Shown: positions 37,573 to 45,360, numbered from the stretch's first letter. The stretch is DNA of 64,000 nt from Alphaproteobacteria bacterium (GCA_016125135.1 WGMJ01000003.1:62001-126000); one strand, 5' to 3'. The notes: generated from the sequence alone by a model not told the origin. Translations and numbers: made by a program.

Positions 37573-38304
37573 ATGAGTTATTTAACACAGAACGATTTGA
37601 GCAAAGAAGATATAAACCGGCTTATTGGTTCACAAGCCTATAGGCAATCTACACATCCTGACCATAACAGGCTGCAAACACTCGTTAGAGATTGGTTTGT
37701 AAAAGAATACGATAAAGCTACACCCAATACGCCTTGGGTAAATCTAGGGGACTGTTTACTGGTAGGAGAAGGCAATCTTAGTTTTGCAAGAAGCCTAACC
37801 GATAAACCAAAAACAGGCGTCACAGGTATGGTTGCTTCAACCTATGAAACTGGGAACGCTGTTTCAGACGAAGCAAGTAAGAACGCAAAACATCTAAAAC
37901 AAAAAGGGATAGCTGTATTATATGGCATTGATGCCAGAAAATTAGAGCAGAAACTAAAAGGCATAAAGTTTGATACTATTATTTTCCAGTTTCCCAATGT
38001 TGGCAGCCGTGACCCTAAATACGGCCATAACCCTAACCATATTTTACTGCGCGGCTTTCTAAAGAGCGCAGCCAGTTACCTTAAACCGGACGGTAGAATA
38101 TTGGTTACTACTGTAAACAGTCCTCACTATGAAGGAGCATTTCAGGTAACAGAAGCTGCAGAGTTTGCAGGATATAAACAACCTGTAAGCTATTCTTTTG
38201 ACCCTGATGATTTTACTGGCTATGTTCATACCAATACAAATGATGATGACAGTGCATTAGATAATCACGCCAAATTTATAACATGGGAATTTAGGCTATC
38301 GTGA
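37573..38304 (+). CDS. BMT5-like (DUF2431) Rossmann-fold SAM methyltransferase
   Basis: The start is ATG 37573 with GGGG upstream. The protein (243 aa) shows the BMT5-like family pattern: SAM site LLVGEGNLSFARSL near residue 65, then VASTYETGN, GIDARKLEQKLKGIKFDTIIFQFPNVG near 118-141 and the NHILLRGFLKSAASYLKPDGRIL block. The yeast member methylates N3 of a 25S rRNA uridine, so an RNA uridine or another RNA base is a possible target here; that is inference. The gene overlaps the dioxygenase gene by 4 bp (GTGA), which implies coupled translation and joint function. A ~60-aa N-terminal extension of unknown role precedes the methyltransferase fold. Confidence 0.85.
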   Translation: MSYLTQNDLSKEDINRLIGSQAYRQSTHPDHNRLQTLVRDWFVKEYDKATPNTPWVNLGDCLLVGEGNLSFARSLTDKPKTGVTGMVASTYETGNAVSDEASKNAKHLKQKGIAVLYGIDARKLEQKLKGIKFDTIIFQFPNVGSRDPKYGHNPNHILLRGFLKSAASYLKPDGRILVTTVNSPHYEGAFQVTEAAEFAGYKQPVSYSFDPDDFTGYVHTNTNDDDSALDNHAKFITWEFRLS

Positions 38305-38891
38305 GTTTGCTATTTAACATTGCCGATGAAAAGCCGAATATTGAAGGGCTACAATATCTCCCCGATTATATTACCGGAGATAATGAAGCTACGCTTATAC
38401 AGGCTATTGATAGCCAACCGTGGATAACCGATTTAAAACGGAGAGTACAGCATTACGGCTACCGCTATGATTATAAAGCCAGAGCCGTAAATGCTGATGC
38501 TTACCTAGGGGAGTTACCAGAGTGGTTACAGGCATTAACTCAACAACTTTATACCGATAAAATATTTAGTGAGTTACCAGACCAAGTAATAGTAAACGAG
38601 TATATGTCTGGACAAGGCATATCGGCACATATTGATTGTGTTCCCTGCTTTGCTGAAACAATAGCATCATTAAGTCTAGGTTCTGATTGCATCATGCAGT
38701 TTCATAACCCACAATCAGGCCAGAAATGTGAACAGGTATTAGAGAGAAGAAGCCTAGTTATATTATCCGGTGCAGCAAGGTATGAATGGACACATGCTAT
38801 ACCAGCTAGAAAATCAGACATTATTCAGGGAATAAAAATAGAGAGAAGCCGGAGATTATCCCTTACATTCCGCAAGATGCTACTTAAATAA
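38301..38891 (+). CDS. AlkB-family Fe(II)/2-oxoglutarate dioxygenase, ALKBH8-like
   Basis: A GTG start overlaps the methyltransferase stop. The 196-aa protein matches the dioxygenase part of ALKBH8 closely by eye: RRVQHYGYRYDY, LPEWLQALTQQLY, then QVIVNEYMSGQGISAHIDC with the iron ligands His and Asp near residues 110-112, ASLSLGSDCIMQF, WTHAIPARK with the second iron His near 164, and the two 2-oxoglutarate arginines in RRLSLTFRK. ALKBH8 hydroxylates a modified wobble uridine in eukaryotic tRNA, whereas classic E. coli AlkB repairs alkylated DNA. The tRNA-type likeness and the coupled methyltransferase favour an RNA substrate. Confidence 0.9.
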   Translation: MSLLFNIADEKPNIEGLQYLPDYITGDNEATLIQAIDSQPWITDLKRRVQHYGYRYDYKARAVNADAYLGELPEWLQALTQQLYTDKIFSELPDQVIVNEYMSGQGISAHIDCVPCFAETIASLSLGSDCIMQFHNPQSGQKCEQVLERRSLVILSGAARYEWTHAIPARKSDIIQGIKIERSRRLSLTFRKMLLK

Positions 38892-38946
38892 AGCCGGAGC
38901 AATACAGTATATATCTATTGGCCGTTGTAATGCTGCCCCGCGCAGC

Positions 38947-39609
38947 CTAAACGGCTTTCAATAGAGTGACTAAAACATCCATCCGCAACCACTGACGTCT
39001 CCCTCTATGCTCAACCCTAATACAGGGATATTTACCACTCCCCCTCATTTCTAATGGATAGACTTTTCTACCAATCGTAACCGACTCTCCTGTAAATATA
39101 ATAGAGGGTTTAAATTTGTGAGAGCTGGGAGCCGCAGTTGCTCTAGTAGATAGAACCTTCCTTCTCATTTCAGCTAAGGTATTACAATTAGCAAGACTAA
39201 CTGGTGTTGTTAAATTGGCTTCTATTCTCTGTTTTATCTTCTGCTTTAACCCTCCTGATAATTTCTTATTCCATACTGCGGGGTATAGCTTTAAATCAGA
39301 GTATTTACTTTGAATTTCTTTAAGCATTTCCGTTTGATTGCGGTTTGGAAACTTTCTATCCCCCACGTTAGCTATAAGCTCTGCCAAAGCCATATAAGCC
39401 TTGGTCACCCCCTTTTGACCTTGAGGGCGTACCATCATAACCCCTGCACTAAAGTTAAGCCCTTCAAAATCAGGGTTACGGACTTTTAAGTCCTCCAAGG
39501 CCTTTTTAGCAGCATTACTGACTACTTTGTTGGCTAGACTCATTTTCTCTGCTGTAGCACTATATTTCCTGTTCTGCTGGGTTTTTTGCTTCATTGTCTT
39601 AGGTTTCAT
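38947..39609 (-). CDS. Hypothetical basic protein, 220 aa
   Basis: I do not recognise this protein. Start at 39609 (MKPKTMKQKTQQNRKYS); the longer frame to 39684 reads through AT-rich DNA with no ribosome binding site. It is strongly basic, particularly at the N-terminus and in GGLKQKIKQRIEANL, and may bind nucleic acid. The end has a strand-rich domain (SIIFTGESVTIGRKVYPLEMRG, then HRGRRQWLRMDVL). It converges on the dioxygenase gene. It is probably a cargo or regulatory gene of the element. Confidence 0.7.
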   Translation of the reverse strand: MKPKTMKQKTQQNRKYSATAEKMSLANKVVSNAAKKALEDLKVRNPDFEGLNFSAGVMMVRPQGQKGVTKAYMALAELIANVGDRKFPNRNQTEMLKEIQSKYSDLKLYPAVWNKKLSGGLKQKIKQRIEANLTTPVSLANCNTLAEMRRKVLSTRATAAPSSHKFKPSIIFTGESVTIGRKVYPLEMRGSGKYPCIRVEHRGRRQWLRMDVLVTLLKAV

Positions 39610-39811
39610 TGTTAGCTTTCTCAGGGTATGAATATCTAAATATATTATTTTATATACGTAGTATATATTAGTAATTTGGTACAAAAAAGGAGGGTTATTA
39701 AAGATATAGATACCCCCATAAAACCCTACGAAAACTGAAGTCGGCTACTGCCCTTCCTCTATATACTGCACTAATTAGCCATATTGTTTATGTATATCAA
39801 TAGGTTATATA

Positions 39812-41218
39812 CTATTCATCGTTTTGAAAAAACCCATTTGAAAAATCATTCAAGATTATCCGTATTGCATCAGCCTGAGGGTCAGTAGCTCCAGTTCCAT
39901 TAGTCTGGCCTACTCTTGCCTTCGCAAGTTCTATAATCCCGTTGATTTGCTTTGGAACAAGCCGATGGTTTTTACCACTGGGAAAGAGTGCTTTTTTATA
40001 GGCATCCAATATCTCCGTAGCTTGCTGTTCACTGTAGCTTAAATTCCGCAAGCTAGTCTTTATAAAGTTATCTTGTAATTGTATGCCGTTATCAAATTCA
40101 GCTTGCTCCTCAGTCGTTCTCATAGGCTCCCAGTCGGCTACTCTCACTTTAACCACCCCTATTTGCTCTGAGGTCAGTTGTTGCAAAACAGTGGAGGCAA
40201 CTTCTTTATAATCCGCTTCCCCTTTATAATCAGGATGGCGTAACGCTGATAACTCTAGCCAGAATAAAGCCTCTGTTGCGTTAAATGGTGTGCCCCGCCC
40301 CCTACCATAGCTTATACCCAGTAAGTACATAGAGGCTGTATGTCCCCGTTCACTGGCTTTCTGTAGCCATTCGTGACAAGCAACATCATCTTGCGGCAGC
40401 CCTTCTCCCAGCAAATACATAGAAGCAATAACAAACTGTGCTTCTACCCATCCCTGTTGTGCTGACTTCATGTACCAGTGGGCAGATTTTTCTTTATTCT
40501 CTGGTACACCTCGGCCTAAAGCATATAAACGCCCAAGATATTCTTGCGCCTGAGCATTGCCTCTTTCCGCAGCCTTCTGAAACCACTTGGCAGCCTCTAT
40601 ATCATTCTGCTTAACAGCTTCCCCGCTTAAGTATTTTTCCCCTAATCTTACTTGCGCTTGCGTGTCGCCAGCAAAAGCATCTTCTATAGTTCTATATGTC
40701 GTGTTTTTATGGGTTGAAATAAGGTTTTGTATATCGGCATCAGATAATCCTGCAAGCAATGGGCTTTGTTTCCATTTTTCTTCTAGTCCCGAAAAATACT
40801 CTTCGTCTAACTGGATAGTACTTTCACGCTTATACCGACTGTTTTCATCATGCTCTTGCTGTACTACATATCGTTCGCGCTCTTTCTCAATCGCCTGTTG
40901 TACAGCTTCGTCAATTACTTTCTTCTGTTCCCACTCCCTTAAGGCATCATTAGAAGATTCTTTAGTATCCTGAATTATCTTGTCACGAAAACTATTTTGA
41001 TTGGAATACGACTTAGCCCTACGTACTTCATCCTGCAATTTATCAACCCGCTTCTTATTATCGAGTTGCATATCTTCCATTTCTTCATTCAAGCGGAATA
41101 GCTCGTTATCTCTCCTTGATATTTCGTTGTAGATTTGCTGCTGCTGCGCCCATGTATCAGCCTGTACGAATAAAGGCAGCATAGAAATTATTAGGCTAAA
41201 AATGAAAACTATTCTCAT
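39812..41218 (-). CDS. Secreted Sel1-like repeat protein
   Basis: ATG 41218 follows GGGGGAG at a good distance, and the encoded start MRIVFIFSLIISMLPLFVQADT is a signal peptide with a likely cut after QAD. Next is a long coiled coil (about residues 25-120, rich in E/K/R/Q), then about four tandem Sel1 repeats of ~36 residues (AQVRLGEKYLSGEAVKQNDIEAAKWFQKAAERGNAQAQEY and successors). The C-terminal ~120 residues are unassigned. The gene lies behind a structured leader. Sel1 proteins mediate protein contacts in envelope signalling or effector functions; the role here is unknown. Confidence 0.88.
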   Translation of the reverse strand: MRIVFIFSLIISMLPLFVQADTWAQQQQIYNEISRRDNELFRLNEEMEDMQLDNKKRVDKLQDEVRRAKSYSNQNSFRDKIIQDTKESSNDALREWEQKKVIDEAVQQAIEKERERYVVQQEHDENSRYKRESTIQLDEEYFSGLEEKWKQSPLLAGLSDADIQNLISTHKNTTYRTIEDAFAGDTQAQVRLGEKYLSGEAVKQNDIEAAKWFQKAAERGNAQAQEYLGRLYALGRGVPENKEKSAHWYMKSAQQGWVEAQFVIASMYLLGEGLPQDDVACHEWLQKASERGHTASMYLLGISYGRGRGTPFNATEALFWLELSALRHPDYKGEADYKEVASTVLQQLTSEQIGVVKVRVADWEPMRTTEEQAEFDNGIQLQDNFIKTSLRNLSYSEQQATEILDAYKKALFPSGKNHRLVPKQINGIIELAKARVGQTNGTGATDPQADAIRIILNDFSNGFFQNDE

Positions 41219-41238
41219 GACTCCCCCAGAAAGTAAGA

Positions 41239-41266
41239 CGACCACCATGATTTCTCATGGTAGTCG
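41239..41266 (-). promoter_or_regulatory. Hairpin in the Sel1 gene leader, next to the ribosome binding site
   Basis: CGACCACCATGA and TCATGGTAGTCG pair with one mismatch around a TTTC loop. An outer stem, CTCCCC (41221-41226 with the plus-strand A at 41220) against GGGGAG (41266-41271), would cover the Shine-Dalgarno GGGGGAG of the Sel1 gene. The layout suggests translation control. Confidence 0.7.
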
Positions 41267-41282
41267 GGGAGTTAATAACCGT

Positions 41283-41390
41283 CATGTAAACGGCGCAGCT
41301 TATTCGCTTGCGCTATTATATTCGCTGCCTCCCCGACCATAAGTCGGAAAGGCATCACGGGTAACGGCCTGATGCTAAAAGCCGTACATG
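41283..41390 (-). ncRNA. Candidate structured RNA, C4-antisense-like
   Basis: CATGTA-AA-CGGC (41283-41294) pairs with GCCG-TACATG (41381-41390) as an outer stem. Inside are three further hairpins: GCGCA/TGCGC (41293-41313), CCGAC/GTCGG (41334-41348) and GCATCA/TGATGC (41352-41375). A 9-nt segment (41329-41337) is exactly complementary to the leader at 41263-41271, which covers the Sel1 ribosome binding site. This organisation resembles the C4 antisense RNA of phages P1 and P7; the identity of sequence needs a covariance-model check. Confidence 0.5.
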
Positions 41391-41460
41391 AAAGGGTTAT
41401 TACGCCCCGAAACTTATCTCTAAGTTCTACCTAACACGTTAAGCAAATGATTAGAGATCG

Positions 41461-42663
41461 TCAATCCTGTTCGTCCCCCCCTACGCGCCTAACAACTACA
41501 TTTTCATTAAATGTATAGTGATTTTCCTCAACAGTTCTAACTTCTCTAAAAAGACGATTACTCGCTATAAAGTTTGCAAGCTCATCATCTTGCTCCCACG
41601 GGCAGTTTATAACACACCAGCCGACATCATATCCTCCGCCCTCTACCACTGAGAAAGTTATGCCTATGCATTTCTCTAATCTCTGATCATATTTATGCGC
41701 TTCAGTTAATGCTCTGATTAGCTCTCCTTGATGAGGTATTTCTTCGAGAGTTAAGGGGATAAATATGAAGCCACAATTTAACCTTGGAATAGCCATACGG
41801 TATGGCAACTCCTGATTATTAGCGCGTACAGCATCTATTGAAAGCGAATAGCGTTGTTTAAATTGCCGAAGATCACCCCTATTTAATTGGGCTAAGGTAC
41901 TTATGATTGGATAATATCCTGTAGGAGATTCTGCATCAATGATCCTGTCAGCGAACAATCTGATCACGACTGAGATGTCCCACTCTTCAGCCCTATGATC
42001 AATCATTGCCAATGCATAAGAATGACGAAGCTCAGGCTTTTCTTCCACGTTCCCAATCATAATATAATGACCCACTAGAGCTTGCTCAGGCAGAGTGTTC
42101 AGATGCTCTCCCCAAAGATCTATTAAATCTTCCCTATATGATAAATAATCCATAAATTCCGCAGGAGTAAGAAGAGTGCTAATTATGCCTTTATAGTCTT
42201 CTGCAGCAATTATATGGACAACTCCAGCTGTATTACTCTCGTGGTATTTTTTCTTTGCAAGCTCATCAGGTAGCTCTGGTCGTCCTTGAAACACCACTAA
42301 TTTATATAGATTAGCAATTGAGCTTCCTCTTAAAGTAATTTCATGCTCTCTATGGTTTTTCAGAGTAATTTCTTCCTCGGACTCTAAATATCGCAGGGTG
42401 TCCCTAACTTGCTTAGTACCTTTTCTAAGGACTTTGTTTTCAAACCAAGTTCTCTCCCGCTCCAATGTCGAATCTCCTTGGACTTCACGCTCCTTGAGCT
42501 GGAAGATAACGGCACTATCCTCAATAGATAAGAGACTATCCGCGAGCTCTAACTCGACCTCAACATCATCCTCATTACGCGTACGAAAATTTGTATTCGA
42601 GTAAGTAAACTCACGAAAAAAGTACGCTTGATTAAGTTCTGCAATTTCATCTTCAAACGGCAT
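41461..42663 (-). CDS. Hypothetical protein, 400 aa, possible nuclease-like N-terminus
   Basis: I do not recognise this protein as a named family. Residues 35-60 read VELELADSLLSIEDSAVIFQLKERE: an Asp (42) followed 13-15 residues later by Q-x-K (55-57), in a strand-turn-strand setting like that of PD-(D/E)xK nucleases. The evidence is weak. The middle and C-terminal parts are mixed alpha/beta with several conserved-looking Trp and Cys residues (GWCVINCPWEQ). It ends 15 bp from the integrase start on the same strand and is likely co-transcribed with it or placed as cargo. Confidence 0.8.
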   Translation of the reverse strand: MPFEDEIAELNQAYFFREFTYSNTNFRTRNEDDVEVELELADSLLSIEDSAVIFQLKEREVQGDSTLERERTWFENKVLRKGTKQVRDTLRYLESEEEITLKNHREHEITLRGSSIANLYKLVVFQGRPELPDELAKKKYHESNTAGVVHIIAAEDYKGIISTLLTPAEFMDYLSYREDLIDLWGEHLNTLPEQALVGHYIMIGNVEEKPELRHSYALAMIDHRAEEWDISVVIRLFADRIIDAESPTGYYPIISTLAQLNRGDLRQFKQRYSLSIDAVRANNQELPYRMAIPRLNCGFIFIPLTLEEIPHQGELIRALTEAHKYDQRLEKCIGITFSVVEGGGYDVGWCVINCPWEQDDELANFIASNRLFREVRTVEENHYTFNENVVVRRVGGDEQD

Positions 42664-42678
42664 ATTTATTACCTTTTC

Positions 42679-43686
42679 TTAATTTAACTTAGCAGCAACA
42701 TCCTCTGCTTTCAAATGCGTATATCGGAACAGCATCCTATAATCTCTGTGGCCTGATATAAGAGCAACTTCTGGCACTGATAAACCACGCTCAAAAAATC
42801 GGCTAACAGCCTCATGTCGTAAATCGTGAAAGTGCAAGTCATGTAACCCTGCTTTTGTAGCAAGCCTTTGCCACGCTAGTTTTGCGGCATTGTCGGATAA
42901 GGGAAACACATAGCACTCTTTTCGCTTATCCTTGTCCGTATATTCTACCTGTTTTATTTCAGCCAATATTGATATAGCATCACCTGACAATGGGATTGTC
43001 CTTGGGTGTCCATTCTTTGTAACGGGTATATACAGCGTCCTTGTATTAGAGTTTATAGCATCCCATGTGAGGTTTAGTATCTCGCCTCTACGCATCCCCG
43101 TAGCAAGTGCAAACCTAACTAATAATAAGATGTAGGGATTGCGTGAATATTCAAACGCATCCTCTATGGCGTTGTATTCTTCTGCGGATAATCGCCTTGA
43201 CCTTGAATTATTAGCCCTCAGTTTCTTTAGCTTGGATAGTGGATTTAGCTTTATCGGTATATCCCACTCTCGCTCTGCTATATCAAAGGCGTGTTTGATA
43301 ATTCCCAACTCCCGATTAACAGTCCCAGCTTTTACTTCTTTCAGACGTTTATCCCGATAGGTGGCAAAATGTGCTGGTGTAATTTGAGATAGCGTCAGGT
43401 TGGCTATAGGCTCACGCAGGAAGGCATCAATCATATAAGCCTCAGTAACGGCACTCAGCTTCTGGGCTGTGATTATATCTCGATATCTCTCAAGTATATC
43501 CCTGACCTTATATTGGTTAAGTACCCTAACAGGCGTAGGCAACTCACCTCGGTCAGCTTTGACTTCCATAAACCTAGCCCATTCCAAGGCATCGGACTTT
43601 TGATGGAAGGAGCGAGAACCTGTAACAAAGCCCTTACGCCTGATTTGAACACGATACTTGTTTCCACGCTTGACGATGGTCGCCAT
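42679..43686 (-). CDS. int: Tyrosine recombinase (integrase)
   Basis: This site-specific recombinase integrates the element. It has an N-terminal AP2-like arm-binding segment (KRGNKYRVQIRRKGF), a core-binding SAM-like domain (residues ~60-160), and the catalytic domain with Arg in ATGMRRGEIL near 197, HDLRH near 288-292, the second His in SGHRDYRM near 312 and the Tyr in FRYTH near 321. All residues needed for activity appear present. At 335 aa it is intact. It lies 97 bp from tRNA-Val, the usual position for a tRNA-targeting integrase. Confidence 0.97.
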   Translation of the reverse strand: MATIVKRGNKYRVQIRRKGFVTGSRSFHQKSDALEWARFMEVKADRGELPTPVRVLNQYKVRDILERYRDIITAQKLSAVTEAYMIDAFLREPIANLTLSQITPAHFATYRDKRLKEVKAGTVNRELGIIKHAFDIAEREWDIPIKLNPLSKLKKLRANNSRSRRLSAEEYNAIEDAFEYSRNPYILLLVRFALATGMRRGEILNLTWDAINSNTRTLYIPVTKNGHPRTIPLSGDAISILAEIKQVEYTDKDKRKECYVFPLSDNAAKLAWQRLATKAGLHDLHFHDLRHEAVSRFFERGLSVPEVALISGHRDYRMLFRYTHLKAEDVAAKLN

Positions 43687-43697
43687 AGAAAAACCCT

Positions 43698-43715
43698 TTG
43701 CACCAGATTTGCACC
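43698..43715 (+). repeat. Paired TTGCACC motif, right end
   Basis: TTGCACC at 43698-43704 and 43709-43715, 11 bp apart, matching the spacing at the left end (37081-37098). They sit between the integrase start and attR and are probably integrase arm sites. Confidence 0.6.
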
Positions 43716-43774
43716 AAACCCGTGTTAAAAGAATTTTCCTATAATGTGATATACCGTATCTCTTTGATAATTTT

Positions 43775-43832
43775 ATCAGGAAATGGTGGGCGGTACAGGG
43801 TTCGAACCTGTGACCCCTTGCGTGTCGAGCAA
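43775..43832. repeat. Right attachment site (attR), inside tRNA-Val
   Basis: 58 bp identical to attL. It rebuilds the tRNA 3' half, so the tRNA stays functional after integration. Confidence 0.95.
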
Positions 43833-43858
43833 GTGCTCTACCACTGAGCTAACCGCCC
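43784..43858 (-). tRNA. tRNA-Val (anticodon GAC), attB site of the element
   Basis: Cloverleaf on the minus strand: acceptor GGGCGGT/ACCGCCC, D-stem GCTC/GAGC, anticodon stem CTTGC/GCAAG, loop TCGACAC with anticodon GAC, T-stem ACAGG/CCTGT with TTCGAAC loop, discriminator A and encoded CCA. Position 33 reads C rather than the near-universal U in this fold. The 3' half is contributed by the attR copy. Confidence 0.93.
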
Positions 43859-43929
43859 TTCTTAAGCAAAGAAGTACCCTATAAAAGCCCCGAACCCCCT
43901 GAAAATTCAAGCTTTTTTATTGGTTTTTG

Positions 43930-43958
43930 TTGACATAATTACAGAAAAAGGGTACATT
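43930..43958 (+). promoter_or_regulatory. Promoter-like sequence abutting the 43960 gene
   Basis: TTGACA at 43930-43935, a 17-bp spacer and TACATT at 43953-43958 lie directly before the ATG. If used, the message would have almost no leader (see findings). Confidence 0.4.
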
Positions 43959-43959
43959 A

Positions 43960-44946
43960 ATGCCTATGTTTAAGTCTGATGATTTACGCGCCCAATTTGC
44001 CCGCCTGAAATCCATTTCCGGCTTACTGGGTATGCGCGGAAAATCTAATGCTTTTGGCATTGTACACCCGAACAAAGATATTACAGCCGTGCATGCGGCT
44101 GCGCGCATGATATTTACGGATGGACAAAAACACTTAGACGGCAATTTCACACGACAAAGTTTTTACGACCTCTTGGAACTTGCGGCCCGAGGCCATACAC
44201 GGCCCTTGCGAGAACAGCTACAAGCAATTCTGGATACGCGCCCTGATGATGTGGCCGCTGCTGCCGCGATAACCGCGATTATGAACATCTCTCCGCCCAA
44301 AGTAGTTGACGGCGAGCGTGATGAGGAAAACGGCGCTGCTGCACAACCCAATGGTGTTGATGCACAGAATTACCATTCGCATATTCATACATTGTTCGGT
44401 GAATCAGAAATTACTGAGCAGCAGAACTGGGCGCAAAGACCAATTGCTGGCCGAAATGGGTTTTTGAAGAATTTTTTTGAAGCCGTTATGAAGCCTGATA
44501 CTTTCACCGGGCTCAGTATTTCAAGCGATTTTGCCCAAGCACCCGCTGAAAATATTTACCTCGCCCCTCAAAATATCGCTTCACTGCAAGACTTGCTTGA
44601 TATAGCGAATGACCAAGCGGAAACATCACTTGAAGAACTTGAAGCACGCGACGAGAAGGAAGTGCTTGTAGAACTAGCGAAAAGCCTGAAAGCCGGCATT
44701 GATGCGAATAATGGACAAGTCCGCCTTGTAATACTTCAAAGGCCAGACAGCTTTTTCCCGCTCTCGATTGAAATGCACCTGCCACAAGATGGCGTCGATT
44801 TGGGTGGCCGCTGGTTCCGCGCAGCCGGCTTTGGTGGTATAGAAGGTAAAGAACCACCAGCGACAAAAGAACCAATAAAAACTATTAGTGAAGTTGTTAT
44901 GGCGGGCGGCACAAATTCTTATAAAGCCTTTACGCCGATCGCTTAA
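43960..44946 (+). CDS. Hypothetical protein, 328 aa
   Basis: I do not recognise this protein. It is soluble, with a helical N-terminal part (residues 1-110), an acidic linker (ERDEENGAAAQPNGVDAQN) and a mixed C-terminal part. No catalytic motif is seen. The first ATG is 43960; a second ATG at 43966 is in frame. It is the first chromosomal gene right of the element and ends 2 bp from the convergent cpdR-like gene. Confidence 0.75.
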   Translation: MPMFKSDDLRAQFARLKSISGLLGMRGKSNAFGIVHPNKDITAVHAAARMIFTDGQKHLDGNFTRQSFYDLLELAARGHTRPLREQLQAILDTRPDDVAAAAAITAIMNISPPKVVDGERDEENGAAAQPNGVDAQNYHSHIHTLFGESEITEQQNWAQRPIAGRNGFLKNFFEAVMKPDTFTGLSISSDFAQAPAENIYLAPQNIASLQDLLDIANDQAETSLEELEARDEKEVLVELAKSLKAGIDANNGQVRLVILQRPDSFFPLSIEMHLPQDGVDLGGRWFRAAGFGGIEGKEPPATKEPIKTISEVVMAGGTNSYKAFTPIA

Positions 44947-44948
44947 AA

Positions 44949-45317
44949 TCAAGCGGCAAGAAGCTGGTCTATCTGCTCGACAATCTGCTTTAAATGAAAC
45001 GGTTTTGAAACAACCGCAGGCGCGCCATTTGGCTGGTCTTGCGCAAGCTGCTCCATAGCCACCGCTGTAAAGCCCGTAATAAACATGATTTTCGTTTCAG
45101 GATGTAATTCACCGGTTTTGCGGGAGAGCTCGATTCCGTCCATCCCCGGCATCACGATATCCGCTAGCAACAGATCAAAAGACGGATGGGTTTCGATAAT
45201 ACGCAACGCAGCAAGGCCATCTTCCGCGGCCTTTACCTCATGGCCTGCCTTTTCAAGCGCCATTTTCAGGAATTGCCGCATTGAAACATCATCTTCTGCT
45301 ATTAAAATCTTCGCCAT
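44949..45317 (-). CDS. cpdR: Single-domain response regulator, CpdR-like
   Basis: CpdR is a receiver-only protein that controls ClpXP localisation and proteolysis in alphaproteobacterial cell-cycle control. The 122-aa protein has the acidic pocket EDD near residue 8, the phosphoacceptor Asp in LLLADIVMPGMDGIEL near 54 and the Lys in VVSKPFHLKQI near 103. The sequence MAKILIAEDDVSMRQFL is close to CpdR of Caulobacter. Single-domain receivers are easy to confuse, so the name is likely but not certain. Confidence 0.82.
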   Translation of the reverse strand: MAKILIAEDDVSMRQFLKMALEKAGHEVKAAEDGLAALRIIETHPSFDLLLADIVMPGMDGIELSRKTGELHPETKIMFITGFTAVAMEQLAQDQPNGAPAVVSKPFHLKQIVEQIDQLLAA

Positions 45318-45360
45318 GCGCTAAGCTACTCAAAATTTTGAAAACGGGGAAGACCTGAAA

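Larger units (their letters stand above)
36863..43832. mobile_element. Integrative element of ~7 kb in tRNA-Val(GAC)
   Basis: The element is bounded by 58-bp identical direct repeats (36863-36920 and 43775-43832) that contain the 3' half of tRNA-Val. A tyrosine integrase lies directly next to the intact tRNA copy, and paired TTGCACC motifs occur near both ends. Cargo: BMT5-like methyltransferase plus ALKBH8-type dioxygenase, a basic orphan, a Sel1-repeat secreted protein with a structured leader, and an orphan with a possible nuclease-like N-terminus. No replication, capsid or conjugation genes are seen, so it looks like an integrated island or satellite rather than a full prophage. The cargo region appears more AT-rich than its flanks. 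Confidence 0.92.
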
